A DNA stretch of 64,000 bases from Choristoneura fumiferana (GCF_025370935.1 NC_133481.1:17939527-18003526), one strand, 5' to 3'. Numbered from the stretch's first letter, positions 22,640 through 35,368 are shown. Program-made: numbers and translations. The notes: generated from the sequence alone by a model not told the origin.

Positions 22640-22756
22640 GCTACTCCGAAATTCGTCGAAGTTCGTGTCGTTCCGTCCCTCTAGCGCTTATACTATTTAA
22701 TACGAGAGTAAGAGGGACGGTGCTATACGAACTTCGATATTCGAATTTCGTAGTAG
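22640..22756. mobile_element. MITE of the CTACGAAATTCGAA family
   Basis: It has inverted ends CTACTCCGAAATTCGTCGAA and TTCGATATTCGAATTTCGTA, and inner CGTCCCTCTAGCGC / AGAGGGACGG blocks. Other copies are at 36380-36500, 54412-54531 and 59752-59868. Confidence 0.75.
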
Positions 22757-23478
22757 GCCCTCTGTTCTTATGTATACTTTCGTTATACTCGTATATGAAG
22801 AACACTTCACGCACAGATCTCGATAAATAACGGCGTCCCGTTCATTCAAAAGTGATAAAGCGTCGTCGGTAGCACCTTTAAATTTACTAATTTACTTCAC
22901 AGAATTACACTATTGACCAAGACTTTAATGGCTTCAGTAGTTTCATTAGAATTTAATGAACACTTAAAGTTTAAGAACTTAGCTGGAATCATTGAGAGCT
23001 TTACGTCCTATTTCTACTTGAAACTTGTATTTTACATTCTAAAGTTACTATTGATAAGATTAGAAATATTTTGATTACGAAATTAAATGACATATTAAAA
23101 TTCATTGAGATAGAAACTAATTAAAGTGCAAATAAATATGATTGACGGCCTTCATAGGTCCTTAAGAAGCTTATTTTCAAATTCAAACTTGATTGAACGT
23201 GTTAATTTTTAATGTGCAAAATTGCAATTTGATAACACGTAATCAAAAGCAAAGTTGTAAAAAACCAACTGCAAAAAGCTTTCTTCATAATATTTTATTT
23301 ACATCAAAAGATTAAATGAAAAGTAAGGAAATGTTCCAAATCAGTTCATAACAATAATCGTCGCTTATACGACAATACCGCGTAAGTCATGAATTGGCCA
23401 TGTGACGTTTTATATACCATTTGGTAATATTCGGTTGATTTTAGATTATGACCAATTTTTGACTTACGCGGTATTTGT

Positions 23479-23983
23479 AAAACCGGCCAAGTGCGAGTCG
23501 GACTCGCGCATGAAGGGTTCCGTACCATTATCTAAATAAATGAATTTATTATTATTATTTATTATCTATACAACATTAGACATTAGCAAAAAACGGCCAA
23601 AAAATCAAGTGTGTTGTTGTATGGGAGCCCCCCTTAAATATTTATTCTATTTTAATTGAATTATTTATTTTTAAAGTGATTATACAACTAAAGATTCTGT
23701 GAATATTTCAAGCGTCTACCTGTTGCCGTTATTAATATCAAGCAAAAAAAAACGGCAAAACAATCGCTTTTGTTGTATGGGTTTGCATAAATATTTATTT
23801 TATTCTGTTTTTAGTATTTGTTCTTATAGCGGCCATAGTGATATATAATCTGTGAAAATTTCAAGTGTCTAACTATTACGACTCAAGAGATAGAGCCCTG
23901 TGACAGACGGACGGACAGACAGATAGACAGCGGAGTCTCAGTAATAGAGTTCCGTTGGCATCTTTTAGGAACGGAACCCTAAT
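23479..23983 (-). repeat. GGTTCCGTA...CCGGTTTT interspersed repeat
   Basis: Read on the plus strand it starts AAAACCGGCCAAGTGCGAGT and ends with a GACGGACGGACAGACAGATA tract and AACGGAACCCTAA, the exact reverse arrangement of 8400-8886. The middle contains an imperfect direct repeat with two ATATTTATT...TTTGTTGTATGG-like segments. Confidence 0.75.
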
Positions 23984-24048
23984 TAGAACCGAGTTGAGAA
24001 ATTTCTAGTATCCGATACGCTCAATTTCACAAAGTAAATGATTAACAG

Positions 24049-24183
24049 ATTATGATTGGTATTTTGGAGTCTTTTTGTATTTTTTATTTCAACTCCAAAT
24101 TTGTTACTTTTACGGGTATCCCGTGAAACCATATCGAAAATAGAAAAACAAAAACAAAAAGACTCCAAAAAACCAATCATAAT
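24049..24183. mobile_element. Head-to-head copy of the tRNA-core foldback SINE-like family
   Basis: The left half is the 5' 90 bp of the family (ATTATGATTGGTATTTTGGA through CGGGTATCCCGTGAAACC). The right half is the inverse of the first 25 bp (GACTCCAAAAAACCAATCAT). The tRNA-like core and long arms are missing. No clear target duplication. Confidence 0.65.
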
Positions 24184-24994
24184 TTGATTGCTTGCGACAT
24201 CTCTTGTCTGGGTGAGCGGTTGGTTCCGAAAGAGTGTGACGTCTCTCGATGAGAGCGGAACATACGCGTCAGTGTGGTGTGGTGGTGGTGTTAATGGGTT
24301 TTGTGTGATTGTGTGTGTTCTTACAGTGTGGAGGTGGAGGAACTGCATGAGCACGCATATTTTGCATAAGCTTAGCTATCGTGAGGTCGCGGGTGAGCAA
24401 AGAAATTCTTTTAGTTCATTGATTGGACCTCCGCAAAGTAACGCCTGATTCTATAGATTGTCAAGTGTCTACGAACGTGTCATCAGTCGTGATGACGAAG
24501 TGTCTGATTACTGCTGTGTCCAAGGATTATGATTTGTCATTATCGTGATAGCTGGTATTCCGTTAGCGGACACTGCGCAGTGATTCTTGTAAACATCGTT
24601 ATTAGCTAACGAGGATCAATTTTAGTGAATAAACAGTTTTACAGGGTAGTTTATTAAAATTCAAGCAAATTAAAGAATTTCAAAGCAGTTTCAGCCTTAA
24701 AGTATCCAAAAATAAAGTATAGTTTTTATCCCAGATAATTGTTAAGTTCCCGCAGGCGTGCAGTAAACGAATTAATTCGCAGACAAAGTCGCACGAAACA
24801 GCTAGTAAATTTGTAATAAATAAATAAATATAATAGTTTTTAACAAATATTAGGCATGACCTACAGCTATGTAGGTACTTTGCTACTCTGTGACTGTCAA
24901 CGCAGCTGTTTAAAATGGCCGGCATTGGTATATTGTTCATTACAATGGATCTCTACAAAGAAACACTTTAAGTTTTAATTATTTACATATCCAC

Positions 24995-25220
24995 AATACA
25001 CTCGCTTTAACCTTTTTCATCATTAGCGCTTTCAAAATTTTCTCTCTTATCCCATCCTTTCTCATCGCGTTCATATATTCAAAGTCCAAACACGCTGTAT
25101 AACAAATACACTCACTTTAACCTTTTCATCATTAGCGCTTTCAAAATTAATTTCTCTCTTATCCCATTCCCTTTCTCATCGCGTTCATATATTCAAAGTC
25201 CAAACATGCTGTATAACAAA
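24995..25220. repeat. Tandem duplication, unit about 110 bp
   Basis: AATACACTCGCTTTAACC at 24995 and AATACACTCACTTTAACC at 25105 begin two copies; each contains TTCATCATTAGCGCTTTC and CTCATCGCGTTCATATATTC and ends GCTGTATAACAAA. Few substitutions and small indels separate them. No gene recognised in the unit. Confidence 0.8.
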
Positions 25221-27538
25221 AGCTCATCGCAAGAATCGAGCTTGTTACGGAATAGAGCTTAAAGCTTAAAGTGTGATAATATAGCACGAATGACGGTTCG
25301 CGGGGCCCGCACATCTGGCTAAAGGCGACTGCAGAGGTTGCGGAGATCGCATGCGATTGCACGATGCGATTTTTGGATTATTTGCAGTTGCGATTTTTTT
25401 CGCACTAGATTATTACAAGTGATGAAGAAAGGAAATCGTAAAGGAACTAAAGTGAAATAGAAGTCGCAATAGTTCCACTAAAATAACGACAGCGAATTAT
25501 CATATTTTTTTACTGTATAAATACCAGTAGCCTAGTAATAATTAGTGCCTTTGTTTAATAATGCGCTATTAATTTGTTGACTGGATGTTGCTGTTTAATT
25601 TAAAGAGAACTTAGTTTTGGTAGAAGAGACGATGATAAGACGTCACTTTAATGATTATTATGACCAATAAGGTAAGTGTATTTTGTTAGTTCAAAAGTAA
25701 CAAAAAATTGAAACTTTGATATTAAAATGTGAAGAGGCTCACATGTTACGGCTAAAGGGACCCACTTACAAAAATGTGCTTATGATTGCGATTATTTTTG
25801 AGCAGAATATACCGCAGTGATAAAATAAAACATAATTATAATACACAGCAATGACTCTGTATTCCATATCATTTAGACATAAAAATTCAGGAGGCAATAA
25901 GCTTAAATGTATTGCATCAGTTAACTGTTTTTATTAAACTCTTTTTGCTAAGACGAAATCGAACATAATTAAGTCGAACCCAAATGTAAGCTTAATACCT
26001 ACTTATAAAAGAATGTTTGAACATTAAACACAATATCAATGTTTTTTTCATTTGAATATAAAAAAATCACATAGACAAAAATAGATCCCTTCATTTTTTC
26101 TACTCTCATAAATAACGGGAAGCCCTGAATGTGTTCGTATATTTTCATGCCTATATTTATTACTATGAAACTACCGTAAGTGACTCTCAGCGTGGAGCCG
26201 CCCTAACCCGCGTGGGCCTTACCGTTACGGTCGTATCTACAATCGCACGCTTGTAAGCGGCCTTAGACAATGCGTCCGATGAATAATGGGCGGTGTATAG
26301 CAAATGTCAGGGCTTGTTATGACGTTTGTTTGTCCGGATCTTACTTGGCTAATTTTATCGATAGTTTGCTTGGGACTGCAAAGGTTCGAGTAAGATTAAC
26401 TAAGAGTTCAGTCAATTGATACATTTGGAAGTTTAAAAATTGCATTGAAAAAGATTTAATGTAATGATGACTTACCCCACTCAAGATTGGCATTTTTATT
26501 GTCATTGTGTTATCTCTTTAGTGTTTTGAACCTTTCAAGGTTAACGGCCTTATTTGCACCAATCCATGTGTATTACGAGCTCCGTTGGTACCTATGTTTA
26601 TGTTTAGTTATGTAGTTAGTAAGCATCGCTTTGCACAAGAATTTTAGCATCAGAGCGTCGACGCCAACAAACTGTTTTACAGTTTGGCGTACTGTAAATA
26701 TATTGTTATGTATGTGCTAATATTAATAATAATAATAAAAAAAAAAGATAAAAAGTTAAAAAGTTAAAATTACAACGTTGCATTTTTTACTTGCGTTATC
26801 TTTAAGGGAACCTTCAACAGGTTAAATGAAATATTAATTTTTCCAAGATATTAGTGGCCTAATTCTTATTGCTTAAGGATAATCAAGGATTAAGATAACT
26901 AGTTAATTATGCGTAGTACGAGTAAAACAGTGTTAAGGTAAATTTAAGACGTTTTTTAAAGTAACGCACATATTTATGAAAAGAAGTTCAAAATATGAGT
27001 TTTTTTATGCCTGTTAATGTGTCACGTCAATGATACTCGTCATACAATTTGTCATTTAACAATGACTGTGAAGTACACAACCAGTAAAAAAAAAAAAAAA
27101 AATTGGTAATTTTGACATGTGTTTTTCTGTGTCAGTAACCAATGTAAAGTGTCCCCACACCACCACACAATACGGTATTTGACAACTCCTGATTTTGCCA
27201 TATCTTAATATTATTATGAAAATATAGATATACAGATAGTGTTTAGCGAATAGAAAATTTAAATCGGTTGAAAATTGGATTAATAGTGATTTTTTGAAAA
27301 ATCTATATACCTGTCTCTTTCTCAAACGCTTTTTCTATGCAGCAAGTATGGCGGTACTGGCGTGTGACCTCACATGCCAGTATGTCTTTCTCTGTCTAAT
27401 CTTGAATTTCAAACCTTTATAACTTTGTTATTTGTAAAGGTAGCTTAAAAATTGTTTTTCCATTCGATATCAGGCATTGTGTACTTTCCATTTATAAAAC
27501 ATATACAAAATAGTCAAATACCGTATTAGGAGCAGAGC
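25221..27538. other. Non-coding interval
   Basis: No gene or repeat recognised. It includes an A-run at 27086-27102. The 89-residue minus-strand frame at 27056-27325 starts inside repeat-like sequence and has no domain. Confidence 0.4.
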
Positions 27539-27591
27539 TCTGTTAACACTGAACCCTCGGTGGTCAAACTCGGCTCGCACTTGTCCGGTTT
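27539..27591 (+). repeat. 3' end fragment of the GGTTCCGTA repeat
   Basis: GAACCCTCGGTGGTCAAACT and CGGCTCGCACTTGTCCGGTT match the end of 8400-8886. It directly abuts the next repeat. Confidence 0.6.
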
Positions 27592-27800
27592 TTTTTAACC
27601 TGATGCGAAAAGAGGAGTGATTTATGCTTGACACCAATGTCTGTCAGTTTGTGACATCGTAGCCCCAACATGGAAGAAACGATTCCAATGTGGTTTTTTT
27701 ATGTGAAAGAGAGTTTTCTTGCGGTATTTCTAAGCTATGTATGATAACAATCTATTCAACCGTTTTTGAGATATTCAACTTTGAAATGACAATGCCCCGC
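27589..27800 (+). repeat. Copy of the CCCCGACGCAAAAAGAGG repeat
   Basis: TTTTTTTTAACCTGATGCGA then AAAGAGGAGTGATTTATGCT, and later ACCGTTTTTGAGATATTCAA and CTTTGAAATGACAATG, in the same order as the copy at 44173-44403. Confidence 0.65.
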
Positions 27801-28489
27801 CAAGTTGTTTTGCATGTTTTGCAAGTTGGTTGTATTGATTTATATCAATTATGTTTTTATTCTGAGCAAAAGCCTGTTCTCTCTTGCGCCTCTCTAGTTA
27901 TCAAACGTTTCTGCTATGCTATGTTTAGGATAAGTAATTTTAATATTCAAAAGCGCCACCCAAGTACTGGGCATCATTCCGTTACCTAAACAGCTAGGGA
28001 TGCACCTGCGGATCGATATTATAAATAATCGATTCTAGTCGAATAATTATCGATATGTCATGAGGTACAGCCCTTTCCTTGTCGAAGTTATCCCTCGTTA
28101 AACGTCGGATATGTTGCGGATTTTAATTATGGATTCAGTTAGTGTTGCTGTAATTATGGTTCAGGAAACGCTTTGCTCTGTGCCAAAAAATGAATCAATC
28201 AAAGTCATAACTTTTGACAACTAGCCCGTTTTCCACCGGCACCGCCATTCCAAACAAATATTTCCATAGAACATTTAGTTTCGTAATAGTACCGCAGTAA
28301 ATAATATTAACACATCGCGATTGGCCGACCGTATTGTGTCGGCATTTGTGGAAAGCACGACCGCGGTATTTTGGTGAGGGCGGGCGCTTGTGGAAGCGAA
28401 AAGCGATTTTGATCTACGGTACAAAAAAAATAAAGCGATTTTTCTACGGAGAATGACAATTAGGGCCGAGAAGTTCTCAAATGGAGGCC

Positions 28490-28672
28490 GCGGTTTGACA
28501 AGCGCAGCGTACTTAGGGCGTCCACCAACAAGATGGACGGATGACCTGGTTAAAGCCGCGGGTTCACGATGGATCCAGGTCGCTCCTAACCGAAGCAACT
28601 AGAGATTTATAGGGGAGGCCTATGGCCAACAGTGGACGTCATATGGGTGATATGATGATGATGATGATAAAA
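28490..28672 (+). pseudogene. RTE-type reverse transcriptase C-terminus and tail
   Basis: The plus strand encodes AYLGRPPTRWTDDLVKAAGS then RWIQVAPNRSN, a stop, and GEAYGQQWTSYG in another frame, ending in (ATG)n at 28652-28669. GRPPTRWTDDL...W and QQWTS are typical of RTE-clade C-termini. Only the last 60 or so codons remain. Confidence 0.85.
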
Positions 28673-28995
28673 CACAATTTAGGGCTTTCAAAGCCAGAGT
28701 TTTGTTACTGAATGAGGGAGTTATATCTCCGGGCTCATATACACTTACCACCATTTGAATTACTTGTTACTTGAATTGAAATGTATATTTTAGAATTATA
28801 TTATAATTTTGACATTTGCAATACATGACATTATACATATCCAATTCATTTTTTGTTTATTTTGACGGTGGAAGCTTTCTCCACCTTCACTGAATGTATT
28901 AGATATATTATATAGATGTTTAAACTCAGGTTCTTAACTAAGGCACCACTATATCCCTGTATTTTTTGTATAATTTTAATTTTAATTTTGAAAGG
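28673..28995 (+). repeat. LINE C-terminus and 3' UTR
   Basis: FRAFKARVLLLNEGVISPGS is encoded at the 5' end, then a 3' UTR with TGACGGTGGAAGCTTTCTCC and CTTCACTGAATGTATTAG. The same UTR blocks occur at 46460-46510 in the copy 46408-46800. The LINE clade is uncertain. Confidence 0.65.
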
Positions 28996-31976
28996 CATCA
29001 AACCATTTTAGGCAATAATAACACATTAAGTAAATTAACTTTGTTTTTGTATCATCACCAACAAAATGCAAGTATACCTAGTTCCATCCACGAAGACGCG
29101 TGATTTTGTCAAAATTAGACCTTAATGACATTGTAATAAGAATCACGGCACGCGTCATCATGAATGACTCTACCTATATTCACGCAACTTTCAGTAAACG
29201 CGTACACTCGGCCCCCACCCTGGAAATGTAGCTTTTGTTTGATTACAGATGAAAGGGGTCTGGCCTTTAGTTTCAAATATATTAGCGAGTCGAGACCCCA
29301 CACACACCGCCGCATTCCAAAAGGACGTATAAACCTTAAGACAGCTGGCGCTTGCGTCATTTCGGATGGAGGCAGCATAGGCCAAATATGAGTTAAACGA
29401 TAATTCATATTAATGTCTTGTTCGCCAGGTATTGTGTAAAGTCGTAAAACAGTATTGGCCTTTAGTTCAGGGCTTTTACTTACAAGTGTCTTTTGTAATT
29501 TGCAGTTTGTATGATTGAAGCGGATCTTTTTTTTCTTTTTGATAGGTACTTATTTTCGGCCTGACTATCTTAAAGAATAGTGATGCAAAATATTTACCAA
29601 TAAATTGATAGTACTAGCTAACCCGAAATGTTGAACATTTGCTAAATTAAAAATTATCCTGTGGCCACTTTGAATGACCCGTCTATTTTCACACTAATCT
29701 TCTATTCAAATTTACCTGGAATCCCCTTTTAATTTCAAGTGACGGACAAACAATGAAGCCTTTCTAATACTTATACATAGTATGTATGTATGTAAACTCT
29801 TTAACGGACGGAACGTATCACTTTAACGGATCGGACAAAACAAGTACCGTACCAAAATTAGTAATTTACGATTAGTACCATGTATATAGTAAAAGACACC
29901 ACAATAGACCTCTCAATAGAATCTCTCGTCAGACAGACATCATGTCTGTGTCATGTGTGTGTCTGTGTTTAAGTACGGGACCCTAAACTACAGTCTAACA
30001 CGGTGGCATTGGCTTTTACTTTATAAAAAGAGCGTCAAACATCAATCCGAAGCGTCCAGCATGCAGATCGTCTGTTTTATAGCGCAATCGCCGCAAAAAT
30101 ATAGCCGTCGTTTTCTACTAGTATAGTTAACCCTTAACGAGTGGCTTTACTAGGTGTATTTTAGAACAGTTATATAAATGTCTGAGGAAATAATTTAATC
30201 TGTATGCAAGTTGTAAATAAACGCATTCGGTTTATGGTGTCAAGGTGAAGGAGGTAGCGACACAATTTTATTTAAACAGATTTTTTAACAATAAATTTTA
30301 CAATACAACATTTTAGACTATCGCGGTCATTAAATTAGATACTAATTTTATGAATTGAACAAATGGACTGATTGATTGATTGCTTTATTTTAAAGAAGGT
30401 ACAAAACCCGAATTTAATTCATAAAACTTTATAATAATGAGTTTCCGTTCATACATACCATGCCTTGACAAATTTTCTTTATTTATCTATATTTCTATGC
30501 CTCCTATCCTCTATGCATCTCAATATAGTTATATTGCGGTATTCAATCAGGAGTCATTGTAATATATTGATACATAAACGGAAAAAATATTTCACGAATA
30601 CTTTTTACAACCCTAGCTTTTTTTTAATGAAGTTCACCTGACTGAATTGACTTCTATCTGACTTAATGAAAAGTGCAGATGAGACTAAAGGTGCCTCATT
30701 GGTTCCGTAACAGGCTGTTACGGCAACAATGAGGCTACGTGAAGGCTAGAGATAGCCTTTTAATTGCCTTTATCCTATAACTTAGACCCGACATCACAGA
30801 GTCCTGCAAACAGCTAAGCGAGGCAATAATTGGCATAACGATGCGCTAAGTTTCTTTTATTCAGAAAATATAAATAATTCTGTGCCTAAGCAGGACGTCG
30901 GTAATAAAACAAAATAAAAATTACACATTTATCATAACTTTGATGATATTACATCCGGAAACGTAAACCGAGAATAACATGCTTTGTACTGTTATTACGT
31001 GCCTTAATGAGCTTTTATTTTGTAATTTCTTCAAATTATAGCCGCAAAAGTATAGTTTTTAGAGTCAAAGTTACTTACTGCAGCACTGCAGTTTCATTTA
31101 GTGTCACATTTAGCAATATTAATTTTAAATTATATGTTACAAGCAGAGCTCTGAAAGAGTTGTTTTGAGAGTCTGCATAACATGGACATGCCTTGTTATT
31201 TGATGGTAGTTTTCCTACGTGTAATCTTATTATACTCGTACTAAAGTTTTTTTTCTTTAGACCACTTTTCTACTAAAAGCTTCACGTCCCCGCTAAAACG
31301 AACACAAGTGAATTAGAATCTACGGAATGTGTTTGGTCGATGATTAACAAGAATGTACAATTAATAGTTATTTACAGGATTTCAACTAAACAATTCAAAA
31401 TCCAAGAATGGCTAATTGTAACAAAGTAGTCTAAACACTAGTATTTTTACTTTAATAAAGAGGTAAATTGTAACGTTCTCAAATCTTCACACGAACACCA
31501 AACACCAACACTTTTAATTATTTTAGAATAAAAAGCTATTATTATATTTATACTGTCTTTTACAAACAAAAACATTTTTAAGAGCTTTCCGCTACAAATA
31601 GCACCAAACCCTTACTTGAGTTTACTTCAGACTCATATTGGCGTGAAATTTGAGTATCGGTACATGTTCATTACCATAAGACCCTTATTCGCACACACCG
31701 AAATAGTAAAAGCGTCTTAACCACTTTGGTATAAAGTTCATTTCGTATATTTATGTTATGCTAAATGGGTTTCTATTGTACGCTACTGTCGTGTTTATTT
31801 AGTACGATTGTAGCTCTAGATTTAATATTTAAAATGAACTCTGACCCGTTGGAATAGTGTTTGAGATTGTTAACCCTGGAAATGGAGACTTTTATTGGTG
31901 TTGCAATATAAGTTTCATTTAAAATACCTTACTCTATTCCATAGAGAAATTAACCAATGTGGTAGAAATCACAATA
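28996..31976. other. Long interval without recognised genes
   Basis: Frames on both strands at 29115-29408 overlap and have no domain; I do not call an exon. A near-perfect palindrome sits at 30692-30733. The rest is AT-rich sequence with no family recognised. Confidence 0.35.
30692..30733. repeat. Near-perfect 42-bp palindrome
   Basis: GCCTCATTGGTTCCGTAACA and the following TGTTACGGCAACAATGAGGC are inverse of each other with two mismatches and almost no loop. Confidence 0.75.
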
Positions 31977-32290
31977 ATATTATAAATGCGAAAGTTTGTA
32001 AGTCTATGTGTTTGTTACCTTTTCATGTCTAAATTCGGTATACACATAGTTTGAGTCCCGGGGAAGGACATAGTATAGTTTTGTTTTGTTTTTGTTTAAC
32101 GGTATCACTAGTTGGTTGCCAGCGACTTTGTCCGTGTAGAATACGTTTATCGTTGTCCTGCGGGAACTATGCAATTTTCCGGGATAGATACTATCTTATT
32201 TTCTTCCCAGGATCTCAAATTATCCCCATGCCAAATTTAAATGTAATCGGTTTTATGTTTCAAACGCAAAGTGGTAACAGATAGTACTTA
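31977..32290 (+). repeat. Composite of GCGAAAG-type repeat fragments
   Basis: ATAAATGCGAAAGTTTGTAA and GAGTCCCGGGGAAGGACATA match 40912-41127 in the same orientation. CCTGCGGGAACTATGCAATT and TTTCCGGGATAGATACTATC then follow in the inverse orientation, so two fragments are joined. Frames across it are spurious. Confidence 0.55.
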
Positions 32291-32574
32291 CTTTCGCGTT
32301 TAGGTAAGAAAATGAAAATGAAAAAAATATACACATTTATCATAACTTTGATGATAATACATCCAAAAACGTTAAATAACTGTTTTGTACTATTAAAATA
32401 TAGGCATAATATAAGTATGGATCATTTCTATGAAAAGAATTTGAAATGTTATGCTTACTCTAATTGTTTTTTTTTTCTGTTTCAGGTAATTATTTTAAGC
32501 ACTATAAGAACAAGCAGAAGATGGTATGTAAGTAAATCCATAGATTTAAATAAAAAATACTCTATTGCATCTTG

Positions 32575-32647
32575 ACTATATTATAAGTAGCATTAATGGA
32601 GTACTGGCAGTGCTCTGTCTGTCACTCCATCCTACTTATGCGAAAGC

Positions 32648-32723
<76 letters not shown>

Positions 32724-33018
32724 TTGTTACTCCAAAATGGCTGGACGCATTTGGATGAAATTTGGTACGTAGATAGCTGGACGTCTGGAATAATACATAG
32801 GCTACTTTTTATTCCGATATTCGCACGGGATAGGGATAAAATCTTGAAATTTCAACCGCTGGGCTTAGAGTCATGAAATTTTGTAAAGTTGTTCTTAACG
32901 TAACCTCAATGAAGATCACGATATAAATTTTGGGATTTCCCAGACTTTGTAAAATCCCTGAATTTCAATTGTAACTACCAGACCGTATAGTGTACGCGTG
33001 CGAAGCCGCGGGTAAACC
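32575..33018 (+). repeat. GCTAGT-family repeat containing a (TG)n microsatellite
   Basis: After the microsatellite come GGCTGGACGCATTTGGATGA, CCGCTGGGCTTAGAGTCATG and GATCACGATATAAATTTTGG. The element ends GCGAAGCCGCGGGTAAACCA. The same blocks, reversed, occur at 48052-48246 and 49140-49432. Confidence 0.65.
32649..32718. repeat. (TG)n microsatellite
   Basis: About 35 uninterrupted TG units within the repeat at 32575-33018, explaining the CVCVCV frame. Confidence 0.95.
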
Positions 33019-33630
33019 AATTGTAGTATAATATATCCACCGCCATCGATGGCATCTAGTAATTTATTTAATTAATGTCTTTGGCAGTTGACACTCGACC
33101 GCTACTAACACCGCCGGCGGTGAGTTGGCTGGTTGGCGAATATAGCGTTTATCAAACGAGTGTCAAATCTACCACGTTTAGTAACGATTATAATAATATT
33201 GAAAATAAACTTATTTTTTAATTTATTTTCAATTGGCAACCCTCGACTTAAGCTTGCTCGATGTTCTGTTACAAAAGCAAGCAAATCAGCGATTATATAC
33301 TTAAAGCGATTATATAGTTAAACAATTACGACCATAATTATGCCCAAAAGTTGTTATCAGTTATCAGACTTCTCAATTCCGACGGCTGAGATAAGGGCAT
33401 CGAAACACATCGGAATCTTTGACTTCTTTATCTTGCACTGACATAAACCAAGTGCTTATGAAATATTTTGTTTATTGCATTACTGGAATATGTAATCCAC
33501 CAGAAACATTGATGTTAAAATTGGAGAATGAATATTAAGAATATTATTCGAGCTAGACTTTATTCCGTTTACTCGGGGTCGTCTTTTCATGTCTGCAACT
33601 TTCACGTCACGCAAATAAGTATAAACATGC

Positions 33631-33899
33631 TTTTTTTTCGACTGGATGGTAAACGAGCAAGTGAGTCTCCTGATGGTAAGAGATCACCACCGCCCATAAA
33701 CATCTGCAACACCAGGGGTATTGCGTTGCCAACCTAGAGGTCTAAGATGGGATACATCAAGTGCCAGTAATTTCACCGGCTGTCTTACTCTCCACGCCGA
33801 AACACAACAGTGCAAGCACTGCTGCTTCATGGCAGGATTAGCGAGCAAGATGATGGTAGCGATCCGGGCGGACCTTGCACAAGGTCCTACCACCTGAAA
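33631..33899 (-). repeat. LINE 3' end (CCACCGCCCATAAACATCTG family)
   Basis: A T-run at 33631 followed by CTCCTGATGGTAAGAGATCA, CACCACCGCCCATAAACATC and ACACAACAGTGCAAGCACTG. The T-run is the poly(A) of a minus-strand retrocopy. Near-identical copies are at 53115-53392 and 58467-58734. The 80-residue minus-strand frame has no recognised domain. Confidence 0.65.
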
Positions 33900-34020
33900 A
33901 AAGTTCCAAAACGAAACAAGTTTCAAAACTATAATACTTTTGACTCAAAAAAAATCTTAACTTTTATTCTGCAGTAAAGGCACATACCTCGGAATGGATC
34001 ACTAATGAATGATGACTACT

Positions 34021-34550
34021 TTTTAGGGTTCCGTAGCCAAAATGGCAAAAACGGAACTCTTATAGTTCCGCCATGTTTGTCTGTCTGTCCGTCCGCGGCT
34101 TTGCTCAGTGGCTATCGATGCTAGAAAGGCGTAATTTTGCACGAATATATACTCGTATGTAAAGTATGCCGACAAAAATGAACAACAAAAAATTTAAAAA
34201 AAATTTTTTTAGCGTACCTCCCATAGACGTAAAGTATTTTATTAAGTGTGTAAGGTATTTTTTAAACAAATTACAAAAATAGAGCGTCCCCCCCCCCTCT
34301 AGAAGCTTAACCGGTGGATGGAAAAATTAAAAAAAAATCAGGATGGTATAAGTATATCAAACTTACAAGGAAAAGGGTAACGATTAAGTTTTCTTGAGAA
34401 TTATTAGTAGTTTAAGAGTAAATAATAGCAGCCTATGTTATAAAATATACCTAAACTTGGAATATTCCGTAGAAAATACGAAATCCTTAGAAAAATATTA
34501 CTACGGAACCCTATTTTGGTCGTGTACGACACGCTCTTGGCCGGTTGTTA
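34021..34550 (+). repeat. GGTTCCGTA...CCGGTTTT interspersed repeat
   Basis: TTTTAGGGTTCCGTAGCCAA start, TTTGTCTGTCTGTCCGTCCG tract, TACCTCCCATAGACGTAAAG block, and an end with GTGTACGACACGCTCTTGGC then CGGTTG. A C-run of about 10 at 34286-34298 interrupts it. Confidence 0.75.
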
Positions 34551-35068
34551 TTCAAAAAGTCGCACTTGTCTTCCTAACGTCACAATTGACCCTCAAAAAA
34601 AAACTATCTAGATACTAGGTAGTTAATGCTAAATTCAAAATTTATCACAATATCGACTCACAGCAGTAAAAAAACCAACGTTTTGTAATATGGTTACTTT
34701 CTATCTTTATAAAAAATACACGCTGTATTAGTGGTAAGAGTGGGACAACTTGTTTTCTATACTTAAACTGTTTTACAAAGCAACTTTTTTTGAAATGCAA
34801 GTCCTTATACAAATTCTTCGCCGACGTATTAGCATAATGTATTCGTTTGTCAACTCCGAGTTAACTGGTTACGTTAAAACAAACAAAAGCTCGCCTATGC
34901 GCAAGCGCAGGTAGCTTTAAGCTCTGATCAATATCGAACAGTAGTGTAACAGTGAGTGAATGTAAAGCTAACTAGCTTTTTAAGACCCGGCAACTAAAAA
35001 TATTCTAACACTAAGTCCGCCTTTATAATTCGCTCAACAAAATCGGATGTCGCTAGGGCCCCATTGGC

Positions 35069-35235
35069 CATACAATACAATACAAAGACTCTTTATTGTA
35101 CACCAGACATAGTAAGCGATACAGAAAACAGATACACAGAGAAAAAAAAATACAAGGTGAGCAATAGGCGGCCTTATCGCTTAAGAGCGATCTCTTCCAG
35201 GCAACCTTTTTTACAGAAAGAAGGAAGGACTAGTT
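35069..35235 (-). repeat. Retrotransposon 3' UTR with polyadenylation signal
   Basis: On the minus strand it ends with TACAATAAAGAGTCTTTGTA, containing AATAAA. Upstream lies GATAAGGCCGCCTATTGC. A related copy is at 52595-52735 (GCAATAGGCGGCCTT, CTCTTTATTG). It is a 5'-truncated LINE end. Confidence 0.65.
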
Positions 35236-35368
35236 TACAACAGGTGGTGCATCAAAAGTAGATCAGAAAATTTAAACGTAACATTGTATCGTACATATAA
35301 TATACGTCCAATGCCATTGGCCATTGGGAACAAAAGTAGAAAAATAAGTATAAAAACGGCTGAACCAA

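Noticed and set aside
29115..29408. Possible exon with open frames on both strands
   Set aside because: No domain, no convincing splice sites and the dual-strand openness suggests chance.
32565..32876. 103-residue frame rich in Cys-Val
   Set aside because: It is the translation of the (TG)n microsatellite and flanking repeat.
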